The notes beneath the pieces are model-generated. The model was given only the letters and a program-made list of their open reading frames with translations, ran no database searches and was not told where the DNA came from. A stretch of 64,000 nt of DNA. Origin: Lytechinus variegatus. Taxonomy: Eukaryota > Echinodermata > Echinoidea > Temnopleuroida > Toxopneustidae. The position numbers were made by a program, and so were the translations under genes. The stretch is taken from NCBI RefSeq assembly GCF_018143015.1, contig NC_054741.1, forward strand, positions 8,566,683-8,630,682, given 5' to 3'. Below, piece after piece: positions 13,401 to 25,200 of this stretch (positions are counted from its first letter, which is position 1; every line of letters starts with the position of its first letter).

Positions 13401-13622
13401 TCTAAAAATGTAAAACTCAAACACTTTGAACTTTGAGATTGAATCAGTTGGTGAGTTCAAGTTTGTTGTTGGTGTTCAGAGTTTGAATCTGGCTGCCTGA
13501 CCATGGGTTAAAAAAATGATACCAATCATATTGATATCTTAACACTGAGATTTCAAGTGCTCTGTGCGGTGTAAAAATCTGCTTAACACCAACTGTCAAC
13601 ACCGAACTTGAATCACCCTGTT

Positions 13623-13832
13623 GCAGAGCTGCCAAGTAGTACTGATTTTCAGTATTTCGTACTGAAAAATGAGAAGAATACTGATGGTTTCATGCAAAAT
13701 ACTGATTTCTAAAGTTTCAGTTTTATGTGTTGTCCTAAGGTATTTCTTTGAAAATACTGATTTCCTCGCCAAAATACTGATTTTTTAGCTTTAAAAATAC
13801 TGAAATGTTCTTGTTCAGGGTGGCAGCTCTGC
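13623..13832. mobile_element. Short MITE with perfect 12-bp inverted repeats
   Basis: It begins GCAGAGCTGCCA and ends TGGCAGCTCTGC, exact reverse complements. The 210-bp interior repeats 'aatactgatt' several times and holds no ORF of note. Confidence 0.8.
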
Positions 13833-13944
13833 TGTTGTACTTTTTAAAGATTGGTTTCTATTACACATTCATACACACACATATCAGTTATCATAACTAC
13901 AATGATAAACCATTCATAGAGGGTGTTCCAAGAATATTTTTGTA

Positions 13945-13985
13945 TAGGCCACCGCACATCGTACGATTGGTCAGTGACCCAAATT
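13945..13985. mobile_element. Fragment of the 52292-52680 MITE family
   Basis: The phrase ggccaccgcacatcgtacga...ggtcagtgac matches the terminal repeat of the element at 52292-52680. No opposite arm was found nearby, so it is a truncated copy. Confidence 0.6.
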
Positions 13986-14356
13986 TTGAATAAAATGTAA
14001 AATTTTATATGAATATTGAAACGTGGAACATTTTACTGTTCAAAGTTCTAAACATAAAAATACTTATGTTCAATTCTGTGACTATGCTACCATCTTTATT
14101 AGTGTAAAAGTGAATATGATAATTAGTCATAATGACATATAGCAGTTGAATGATTGGCTACGATTCTGTGTTAATTTTGCTTTTTCTCCAAACTAAAGGC
14201 TAGCTATCATACAAAATTGTTACACAAGTTTTCTTACACTTAATTTTAACCTAAAATATACCAGTACTGTTTGTTCATATTTTCAGAAAATTAACAAAAT
14301 GCGATTTGTTAAAAAATTGGATAGTGGACCAGTTGTTAGGTGTGCGGAGACCTGAC

Positions 14357-15013
14357 AACTTAATGAAATACTGATGACCCTTTCTTAGGTATTAAATCAG
14401 ATTCTCATTTCATTTGATTTTCCATTAGTTACAGTTGAAATCCAATCTTTTTAGTCTCAGATCGCAAACATCTTGATGGAAAATTCAATATTTTTTTCAA
14501 AATTTGTTTTAGGGTCATAGAAAATGCATTACCATTGTATTAATACTGAAGTCTAGGGTATCTCCAGTGTTGCCAGGTGTAGGATTTATCATAATTGTAC
14601 ATTGTAAAATTAATAATTTTTAAAAAGGACATATGAATGATGATATCAACAATAGTATTATGCTTTGCGTCATAAACATGCAATTCATAATTTTTATTTT
14701 AGTAAAATTTTTGTTTACATGCAATGTTGGAAGACCTTTGCGTTCCATAATCGAATAAAAAGTTAAGATGACAATTAAAGCGAACATTTGGTATAATTCC
14801 AAAATGAAATATACTCAAGATTGCATATAGTACACCATCTCACATTGACTCTGGTATTGTTTCTCCTATGACTAATTGGTATTTAGTGTGGTATGATAAG
14901 TTTTCTTTAAAAAGAACAATTTTTACTCTGGTATGATAATTAACATTTTGAACCTGGCAAATCTGGGTATTTTATTTAGCCAAAGAAAGGGTCACCAGTT
15001 GTTCATTAAGTGG
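14357..15013. mobile_element. Probable MITE with imperfect inverted ends
   Basis: The left end has acttaatgaaatactgatga then ccctttctta. The right end reversed reads acttaatgaacaactggtga then ccctttcttt. The interior is AT-rich and noncoding. Confidence 0.6.
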
Positions 15014-15815
15014 TGCGTAACTTTCAATCTGCTTTATGAAATTGCCCCTTGTATTTAATTTCTTGTAGCCCCTCAATGAACACCAGTCATTTATGCAACA
15101 AGATACATTCTTGTGTAAAGTGTGAGAGCTATAAATTGTTTTAATACCATAATTGTATTTCCATTATTATGATAATTAACATGTTATTAGATAGGCAAAC
15201 TATGATGTCTTCTTCAAATCAAATTATGTAATAAAGTGTTCTACTGATGTGCATTTTATATAAATTCAGTCGTATGAAAGGGGTTCATTACAACAGTATT
15301 TGCATTAAACATTTATTGTCAATGTATTATTATCACAGAGAGAAATATAAATATTGAGATCAGCTATAAAATCATAAATGAAAACATTTTAAAATTCATT
15401 ACACTAGCATACGAGATCGATGTTGAAAAGCACAAAGATCTTTGAAAATACATGTACATGAAATAAATAGATCTATGCCTTTGTGTTGATTTCAAAGAAT
15501 ATATTAGATTTCTTTAATACATTCATTCTTTCTGCTTCAGTTGTTTGAGTTCATGTACAAATAAAAAAAAAAGAAACGCATATTATTCAAATGTGTATTT
15601 TGAAATAAACATAAAATCTATAATTGTTATTGTTTATTTCTCCTTATTTCTTAGTACATGTAGAATTTGCGTGCTTTGTGTTTGTTATGTCTTTATCAAA
15701 AAATGTTAGAGCCACAATTATTCTGTGTAATCAGAAACAAATATTTTTTTATTGATACTACTTTTTTTTCTTAGGTATATGGACAAGGGACCTAATTGAA
15801 ACAAGATGCCCGCCT

Positions 15816-16265
15816 CCCTAACACAGTTCTCCCTCCTCTATTCTCTCCTGTTTCTCTTATTTCTCCTTCACCTCGTCCTTATGTATTTTTTTTATTTCCC
15901 ATCACCTTCCTCTTACACCTCACATTTCCCCTTCATCTGTTCGCCCTCTTTATCATCCTTGTATATCTTCCCTACTTGTCCCGCGGTTTAGGCTTCTTAT
16001 TCGTTTTTAATCTCACATATCTTATCTTGTGCTGCTCCTCTTCCTCCTCCGTTTTTCTTCTGTTTTTTTTTCTTCACCTCATCTTCCTCTTACTCTCCTA
16101 TATAGAGTTATCCTATTTTTCCCATTCTCCCCTCCTTTTTTGTATCCTATATGTCACATTTTTTCGTTCGGATTTGTTCTCCTTTTCCTCCTCTTCTTCC
16201 CCTCTTCCGCTCTTCCTCTGATCACCTTGCAAAAATAACATCTCTCCGCATCCCACCTTTCCTTC
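15816..16265 (+). repeat. Pyrimidine-rich low-complexity tract
   Basis: About 450 bases of C/T-biased sequence (plus strand). Long open frames in several phases here are composition artefacts. Confidence 0.85.
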
Positions 16266-17570
16266 TCTTTTTCGCATGGGATCGTTCTTTGCAGTTTGGG
16301 TCTGTATGGCAAAAATCGTCTGGGGGCGTATGTCATTTTCTTCAGGTTTCGAGAGTGATCTCTTTTTTTCAAGGAGTTCGATCGATCAGAGAATCAGAAC
16401 AAAACAATTACCTTCGCTCATCATGACTTGCTGCTGAGAAGGGAGGTATTTTGTTTTGGGGTCCACGCATTGATGATGGGAGGGGCATATTCGAGACCAA
16501 ACCACCCAGAGCCGAACTTCAAATTTATGAATTATTGATTTTGAAAAAATAATAACATAAGCATGGCTGTGAAAATATTTAGTACCGTCACAAAACACCA
16601 TGCATGTTGTAGCAACCAGTTAAATTTGCAAGAAATTAATTTTGCTTTTAATTATGACTGTTAAATTTATCGATTGTTTATAAGGATGAAATCAAAATCT
16701 TGTCATTTGTAGTTTATTAGACAAAGATGAAGAAGAAGAAAAGAGGAAGAAAAGGGAGAAGAGGAAGATGAAGGAGGAGAAGTGAATATAAAAAGTGGCA
16801 TTGATGTAGATGTACAATTTTAGTCAAATGCTATCGATTATTTGTCGTTCGTGATAAACTAACAGTGATAAAAAGTCTTGTCGAATGTAATAGTTACATG
16901 TTCCAGGCAAAACTTTCAAAACAGTTTTTCAACAATCATGTGTTTAAGGACTCTGAATAGTTGATCAATTACATTACTTCGATGGGAATAATGTTCTTCT
17001 GCTATCTTGGAAATGGTTTATGACTAGACAATAGCAGTTCACCGATGACGCAGCAAGCGGTATTCATATTATATTGAAATCGTCTTCTGTAAATATGACT
17101 AGCTCTTCACCATTCATATAACTATTTGAATCACAATGAATCCACGACAAAGAGCCTTGTTCTCTTCTTACGTAACGCCTCTTTTCATGCTTCCCATTCC
17201 TTTTATCTACCAAGGGGTTTCTTTTCATCTAGATCGCTGAATATAGACAATGAATGAGGTCCGTTTTCTCCCCTCCCATCCACAAGCAACAAAGGCAGAT
17301 TACCTGGCATTGTTGAGCAGAAGAAAGGTAGAGGCTGTATTTTGTTTACCTGGGTCCTTCTCCATAATAATACCCCCTTCTTTCCCTACTATACCCCCTC
17401 TCCCTCTTTCCACTCTTCTCTCATTTCCCTTCCACCTTACAGTTTTCGTTCGTGAATTTTCTTTGGTGTGGGCCTGAAATAAATACCATTTTGCAAACTT
17501 TCTCCATCGTCTTTTACCATATAGCTCCTTAGGAAAAAAATATTTGTTTGGTTTCATTTATGTTCTTCAC

Positions 17571-17890
17571 TTTCCTCCACCCCTCTCTATTCTTCCATTC
17601 TATTTCTCGATCCTCTCATTCCTCCTATTCCTTCTCCTCTTCTTTTTTATTCTTCTTTTTCTTCTAGCTTCTTCTTCTTTCTCTTCTTCCTCTTCTTCTT
17701 CTTCGTCCTCTTCTTCTTCTTCGTCCTCTTCTTCTTCTTCTTCCTCTTCTTCTTCTTCCTTGTTCATCTTCTTCGTCCTCTTCTTCTTCTTCCTCTTCTT
17801 CTTCTTCTTCCTCTTCTTCTTCTTCGTCCTCTTCTTCTTCGTCTTCTTCTTCTCTTCCTCCTTCTTCTTCCTCCTTCTTTATTCTTTTTC
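17571..17890 (+). repeat. (TTC)n/(TCTTCG) microsatellite
   Basis: Mostly TTC triplets with regular TCG and TCC variants, densest at 17641-17875. It encodes poly-Ser or poly-Glu in the two strands only by chance and is a homopurine-homopyrimidine tract. Confidence 0.95.
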
Positions 17891-19759
17891 CATTTGATAA
17901 TTTTCTCCATCCCTTCTTATTTATATGCATACATTTTACTCTCCTTTTCTTGTTGTTCCTTCATAAAGCTATTAATACGATTTGTTGGGGTTAATGGTGA
18001 TATTGTGGTTCTCAATCCGTCTAGTCGCACTGAAGACCGTTCAACCTTGTAAGAATATAACGGGAGTTATTAACATTGTACTGGACATGAATTGGATCGA
18101 TGTTAACAAAAACAGCGGTTTAGAAATAAAGATCGGGCGTGAAGACAATTGATTTTATTTTTAAAGTCCAGAGAGGAAGGACTTAAAGGCTTCTTGACAA
18201 CGTCTTTGTTGCCGGCGAACAAGAAAGTTAATTATAATTGGCAGTTGCAGCAACAACATACAATGTACAGTTGTATGAAATGAAAATGATGGTAACATTA
18301 GGCCGGACATTAGGCAATTTACAGTCTGAGTTGTTTAGAGAAAAACATTTGACTCATTTAAGTGCTAAACCATGAACGTATCAATGCCCTACTTTAGCCA
18401 TGTCTAGGGCCGACAACAAAGCGATTGTATTTTCGATATCACAAATATAAATTATGTTTATCCTACATTGAGACCTGAACCTATTACTTCTATACGAAAA
18501 AAGTGGGGGTTTTGTCAATATTGCAGTGTTAGAAAATGTTATTTATCTTTATTTGCTTTTGGTATTTGCATGCTATCTCAAAATCAGAAAGACTAGAGAA
18601 CCAGTTTTACACCAGAGGAAGACCATAGAGATGGACTCAAAAGAGCCTGTTTCCTACACATTTAAAAAGAGGGTGTTGTATTGAAATGGTGCAAGCAGGG
18701 TGTTGGGAGCCTGGTGTGAGTGAGGGAATACGCTGTTGTAAATGGAAAGGAACGATAAATAGGCCCGATAGTATTACAAGAACGCCATTGGACACTAAAC
18801 TAACACCATTAAACTGGTGTAAGATTCTGGTTGTATTAGCACCTGCGATATTTTTTAAATACCAAATTTTTGCGCTATATGCCTATATACCTCAAATTAG
18901 GCTAAAGGTTTCTTGCAAGAAAAGGTTTCATGCAGTTAAAAAAAACGAATAGATAGGGCATCTTTACGTCATAAACCAAGACCTTAAAAGTACTTTCCTC
19001 TATAGACAAAAATAAATTTGAAAAAAAAAATATATAACGAAACCGATTGTGTGATTTGTGAGGAAACATGGGGAGAAGCTCGGAGTAGAATTTTGGGCAA
19101 CAAAACTTTAATTGTATACGTCGTATTGACTGGCATGATAGTTTTTGTTGTTGTTGTTTTAAAGAATTTTGAAACTTTAAGAAGAGATTTTATCTTCATG
19201 TATTTAAGATGAGTTAATTCTTAATAGGTCTGGTGGTCCTTTTAAACTTATTTTTGGTATGAGTCCCTTTTTAATCCAATTGTGTTGATATTGACTTTAA
19301 AAGTCCTCCTGATTCAGTTAAATGGTAAGAGATTTGTTTTACTGTGAAAACCTTTTTCAAAATAATGACGTCATGAAGGCTTGATAAGCCAGTGAAATGG
19401 ACAGGCATGGCAGGGGGCTTTTTACCCAAGGCCCCTACCCTCGTTCAAAACATGACTTTTTTCACTTAGGAGCAGAGCCATTTTTTCATCTATTTATTAT
19501 TTCGTTTTCTATAGTTAAATTGTCCCAGGATAGACTATATTCTGCACCTGACGATATTTTGCTCATCATTCAGAATAATTTTATAGGAGAATGGAACATT
19601 TGGAACAAGAACTTGTGTGAAAGTGACAATTAAAAAATATATATGTAGATATGGGATAATTTTTCAAGTGTGCATCACACAAGTCATCTTCTTTTCATTG
19701 CAAACAAGAGGTGTTTGTAGTGATCGAAAAAGTCAAATGTTAATAACTTTTATAATTTA

Positions 19760-19855
19760 TTCCAGTTTTCTAAAATTTTATTGATTTGGTTCTTAATCTT
19801 GTTTGGTATTCCAGTTTTCTAAAATGTTATTGATTTGGTTCTTAATCTTGTTTTT
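19760..19855 (+). repeat. Tandem duplication of about 48 bp
   Basis: The segment attccagttttctaaaat, then ttattgatttggttcttaat, occurs twice in succession with a single clear base change. It is noncoding. Confidence 0.9.
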
Positions 19856-20338
19856 TTATTAATTTTGTCCCTGTCAACTGATGTAATCCTCCTTTAATAA
19901 ATGAATATTTTTCGAGGAAAAACGAGCACGAGATATATTAATCAATATATATGCATGTTTATTTTGAAGCGTTTGCCTGTGACCATTTTCATTGAACGGA
20001 TCAAGGGGATATTTCTTTAGCTTCAAATTTAGTAATCGTAGTTTGGTATTTTGATGTGGAAAGCAGCAACAAAAGACACCCCCAAAAAGTAGGGAAATAA
20101 AGATAAATTCCGTAACAAAAAAAGAACTATCAACATATCTGTTGTTTGCCGACTCCGAGGTATTTTCTTTTTATTTTGTCCAAGATCTTCCTTTTCTCAC
20201 GGTCCTAGACCATTAGTGACAAACGTTTTTTTTTTCTTTCAAGTAATCATTTTTAACCATGTAAGAAAATATTAAATGATCACTAAACCTGTATTTTAAG
20301 TAGAACAAACAAAAGAGTAAAAAGTAAAGTATAATGCA

Positions 20339-20522
20339 GAGGCCGCAGAAGTGGCGGAACGGTTTTGAAAGTGTGTGTGTGGGGGGGGGGGGGGGGGGGG
20401 GGGCTGACCATGCCAAAAATCAAATTCAGATGTCATTTTTATTTTGTACACGGCTTTGAAAAAAAAATTGGAGGGGGGCTGAAGACCACCCAGCCCCCCC
20501 CCTCCCCGTTTCTGCGGCCCTT
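20339..20522. mobile_element. Possible MITE with poly-G core
   Basis: The left GGCCGCAGAAGTGGCGGAAC is mirrored by the right CCGTTTCTGCGGCC. Between them are a (GT)n run, 23 consecutive G (20381-20403) and a C-rich block. Inverted ends suggest a small transposon remnant, but low complexity makes this uncertain. Confidence 0.45.
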
Positions 20523-20899
20523 ATATAATGGGGCCAAGTAAATAAAAAAAAAAGAGCTATTAAACTATAATCTCAAATAAGTCTGATTATGGCGGAATCT
20601 AGTTGTACATGACTTTATAAGCTTATTCAGGAGAGAGATACATAGTTTTGTAAGAATTTATTGACTCCATCGACCTCGGGATATGAGAGTAAGAACATAT
20701 TTACAATACATTAATACAAAAAACATAGGCCTAAGTGATAAATTAATTTATGAAAATTTTCCACTAGCTAGGCGTATAATCCGAATCCGATTAACCACTT
20801 TTCCAATATTTCGGAACTTCATATTTCAAATTTTGATATATGCATCTTATTGGAGAGCAAATGGAAACTTTATTAACAGAAACATTAAGTATGCACGGA

Positions 20900-21360
20900 G
20901 ATATATTCCTTAAAAAGAGTACTGAAGACAAAGAAAATTGTAAATACCCTCCAAAATAATGGAGGCTTATCTTTTATGGTTGTTGTTTTGTACGTCACCA
21001 CGCACTGCATACAAGCAGACTACTTTGCCTTGAGTGATATTTCTTTCATCTTATTGTGTGTTTGAAGAGGTCGTTGTGTATGCGATGCAGATTGGAGCAG
21101 ATTACCGCATACATTACACCCAGACCGTACTGCGCGGAGACTTGTATAGTGTGTTCTAATTGCACCTGTAACGGGGTGCAGTAGTTCTTGAAAGTTTTGG
21201 ATGGAGTTTCGACTGAGCTTAACTCTGGAGATGGATGCAAGCAACTTTTGGAGGATTTAAACCCACAATTGCTGCGAAATGTAGGATTTGGACATTTGGA
21301 GGATGCCAAGAAGGAAGTGATGATTGTTTTACTCATCGAAACTGGAGGAATTAAGAAGAA
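20900..21360 (+). promoter_or_regulatory. Presumed PSKH1 promoter and 5' UTR
   Basis: The segment before the PSKH1 ATG is less AT-rich than its surroundings (from about 21010). No TATA box or initiator can be assigned with confidence, and the transcription start cannot be fixed from sequence. Confidence 0.35.
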
Positions 21361-22251
21361 ATGGGGTGTGGGAGCGGCAAGTTAGCTCCCGACTCGCCGA
21401 TTATCGACAAACATATCGACTGGGTCAAAACCGTGGAGACGGGTGGTGTTCCGTCCTATGCGGGGAATAACGCTGCCAATAAAGGAAATCAGTACAATCG
21501 CGTCAATAATGGCGATAATAGAGGCCAGACAAGGCGAGCCAAGTGGAAGGTCAAATTTGACCCAAGAGTCAATGCAAAGTATGATATCAAAGCCCTCATT
21601 GGGACAGGGACCTACAGTCGGGTTGTTCGGGTTGAACATCGCTCGACAAGACAACCTTATGCAATCAAAATGGTGGAGAAGAAGCGAGATGGCAAACAGT
21701 TCTGGGAGGTGGAATTGACAATCTTACGAAGGGTAAGGCATTCTAATATTATTCAACTCTTGGAGGTTTACGATGGTAAAGACAGGATATACATGATCAT
21801 GGAACTGGCTACCGGTGGGGAGTTATTTGATAGAATTGTGACGAGAGGAAACTTCACGGAACGAGATGCTACTCGAGTTCTTCACATGGTCCTTGATGCA
21901 ATGCGATACTTACATGGACTAGGTATAACACATCGGGACCTGAAACCAGAGAACCTCCTTTACTATCATCCGGGTAACGAGTCCAAGATCATGATCACCG
22001 ACTTTGGACTTGCAAGTTTCAGGAAGAACGCGGAAGGACCGGAGAACAATATGATGAGAACAATTTGTGGGACACCGGAGTATATCTCCCCAGAGATCTT
22101 ACTTCGTAAACCATACACTCAATCAGTGGACTTATGGGCAATAGGTGTGGTGGCCTACATCCTTCTCAGCGGAAGGATGCCATTCGATGATGACAATAGG
22201 ACAAGGTTATATCGGAAGATACTCCGGGCCAAATACTCATTTACTGGAGAT
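21361..22251 (+). CDS. PSKH1: PSKH1 exon 1 (N-terminus and most of kinase domain)
   Basis: 297 codons from ATGGGGTGTGGG to ...KYSFTGD, donor gtgagt at 22252. Without splicing, the frame would run 64 codons into the intron and hit stop at 22444-22446 inside the repeat element. The family continuation (G-x-PW) is supplied exactly by the exon at 33728. Confidence 0.95.
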
Positions 22252-25200
22252 GTGAGTATGATAGCTTGTAATAGTAGTATTAGACATGGTGGACAATGGA
22301 CATTGTTTGGAGACTTCTTATTACTCAACACCATCCTTGTCCATGATAACCATACTGGTATTTACTACTCATTACAAATATATTTGTTGTGCCTTGACTT
22401 CTTTGAACAAAGATTAGTTTTTTGTCTCACCTGCGAAGCAAAGTGAGACTATAGGCGCCGCTTTTCCGACGGCGGCGGCGGCGTCAACATCAAATCTTAA
22501 CCTGAGGTTAAGTTTTTGAAATGACGTCATAACTTAAAAAGTATATTGACCTAGTTAATAAAACTTGGCCATAAGGTTAATCAAGTATTACTAAACATCC
22601 TATTAGAGTTTCATGTCACATGACCAAGGTCAAAGGTCATTTAGGGTCAATGAACTTAGACCATGTTGGAGGAATCAACGTCGAAATCTTAACCTGAGGT
22701 TAAGTTTTTGAAATGTCATCATAACTTAGAAAATATATGGACCTAGTTCATGAAACTTACACATAAGGTTAATCAAGTATCACTGAACATCCTACATGAG
22801 TTTCATGTCACATGACCAAGGTCAAAGGTCATTTAGGGTCAATGAACTTTGGCCGAATTGGGGATATCTGTTGAATTCCCATCATAACTTTGAAAGTTTA
22901 TGGATCTGATTCATGAAACTTGGACACAATAGTAATCAAGCATCACTGAAAATTTTGTGCAAGTTTCAGGTCTCATGATTAAGGTCAAAGGTCATTTAGG
23001 GTCAATGAACTTTTGCCGAATCGGGGGTATCTGTTGAATTACCATCATAACTTTGAAAGTTTATTGGTCTAGTTCATTAAACTTGGACATTAGAGTAATC
23101 AAGTATCACTGAACATCCTGTGCGCGTTTCAGGTCACATGACCAAGGTCAAAGGTCAATGAACTTTGGCCGAATTGGGTGTATCTGTTGAATTACCATCA
23201 TAACTTTGAAAGTTTATGGATCTGATTCATTAAACTTGTACATAAGAGTAATCAAGTATCACTGAACATCCTGTTCGAGTTTCAGGTCACATGATCAAGG
23301 TCAAAGGTCATGTAAGGTCAATGAACTTTGGCCATGTTGGGGTTTTTTGTTGAATAACCATCATATCTCTGTAAGTTTATTGGTCTAGTTCATAAAAAGT
23401 GGACATAAGAGTAACCATGTATCACTGAACATCTTGTGCGAGTTAGAGTAGTATTCAAAGTCAGCACTGCTGCTATATTGAACCGCGTGATGCAGGTGAG
23501 ACGGCCAGAGGCATTCCACTTGTCTTCTGGATAAGTTCTATGAATAATTATTTTAAGTTTTCTTCACATTTAATTCAGATTATTGTGAATAATCCTTAAC
23601 ACTTCAGGTCATGATTAACCTCACATCACTCTCTTTCTTCTCATCTTACTCCCATACCTCACAATTTCTCTTTCAGTTATTTTTATTTATTTATTTATTG
23701 TATATGCACATATATTAACCAGCAGCAGGGCTGAATGGGTCAATACGAAGTTAAAAAAAAAAAACAAACATAACAAGTACATGTATAGTACATATAATTT
23801 GTGGAATAATGATCAATAACTATGGAAATCAATTTCATTTCCCTTTGTACTCCCTTTCTTTCCCTCTCTGTTTCTCTCTACTTCTTACCTTTCCTCCACT
23901 ATATCTATTGGTCGTCTTTCCTTTTATTTTCTTTCCTCTTCCATTCTCATTACATCTTCTATTGCCCTGTAATGTAATTTCTTGTATTCTATTTCTTCTA
24001 TTTATTGTAATGTACTTTTTCTTGTACTTATCTTTCCCTTTTTTTTCTTTTGCTGTTTTCTTAGTGCCTTGAGCATTTAATCAAAATGAAAAGAAAATAC
24101 TATATAATTCCAATGTTTTAATCACATCCCTTCACATTGCTCTTTATCTTTGCCTCCCTCCTCCCCCTCTCTTCTGTACTCTCTGCCCATTTCCATCCCT
24201 TCTCTATTACATGTGTATTCTCCTTCTTTTACCATAGAGCTATACAGTGTATTCTGTCTCTCCCCTCTTTTCCACTTCTCACTTCCTCTGTCCTTTCCTT
24301 TTCTCCATCTCTATGACTCTCTCTCCCACATCTTCTGTTTCTCTGTTACACCCTTACCCTTTCTAGCTCTCTCATCCCACCTTACCTTTTCTCATTTTGT
24401 TTCATTTGATTTCTTCAAAGTATACATTTATACCTTTATCTTTTATTTTGGATCATTTGTTTATTCCCTTATCCATTTATTTTTTCCCAAACAGATTTCT
24501 TCATTAAAGGTCAAGTCCACCCCAGAAAAATGTTGATTTGAATCAAAAGAGAAAAATCAGACAAGCACAATGCTGAAGATTTCATCAAATCGGATGTAAA
24601 ATAAGAAAGTTATGACATTTCAAAGTTTCGCTTATTTTTAGCAAAATAATTATATGAACGAGCCAGTTACATCCAAATGAGAGAGTTGATGATGTCACTC
24701 ACTCACTATTTCTTTTGTTTTTTATTGTTTGAATTATACAATATTTCAATTTTTACGAATTTGACGATTAGGACCTCCTTGCCTGAAGCACAAAATGTTA
24801 ACATAATGGAATTCCACGTGTTCAGGGAGGAATGAAACTTCATTTCACATGACAATGACGAGAAAATCAAAATATTTCATATTTCAAACAATAAAAAACA
24901 AATGAAATAGTGAGTGAATGACATCATCGACTCTCTCATTTGGATGTAACAGGCTCGTTCATATAACTGTTTTTGTGAAATGAAGCGAAATTTTGAAATG
25001 TCATTACTTTCTTATTTTACATCCGATTTTGATGAAATTTTCAGTGTTATGCTTGTCGAATTTTTCTCTTTTTATTCAAATCAAGTTTTTGTTGGGGTGG
25101 ACTTGTCCTTTAATTAAGTGGATACTCATCATACTGTTTATATTTTGTGGTATACTCTTCTAATCTAAATCATTTATTTTTGGTAAATTACTATATAGGC

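Noticed and set aside
15796..16426. Several overlapping open frames of up to 141 codons
   Set aside because: Pyrimidine-rich low complexity yields few stops; the products are F/L/S/P-rich in every phase.
17544..17930. Long Ser-rich (plus) and Glu/Arg-rich (minus) open frames
   Set aside because: They are translations of the TTC microsatellite; no domain, no splice structure.
21382..21718. Open frames overlapping PSKH1 exon 1 in other phases
   Set aside because: Shadows of a strongly conserved kinase reading frame.
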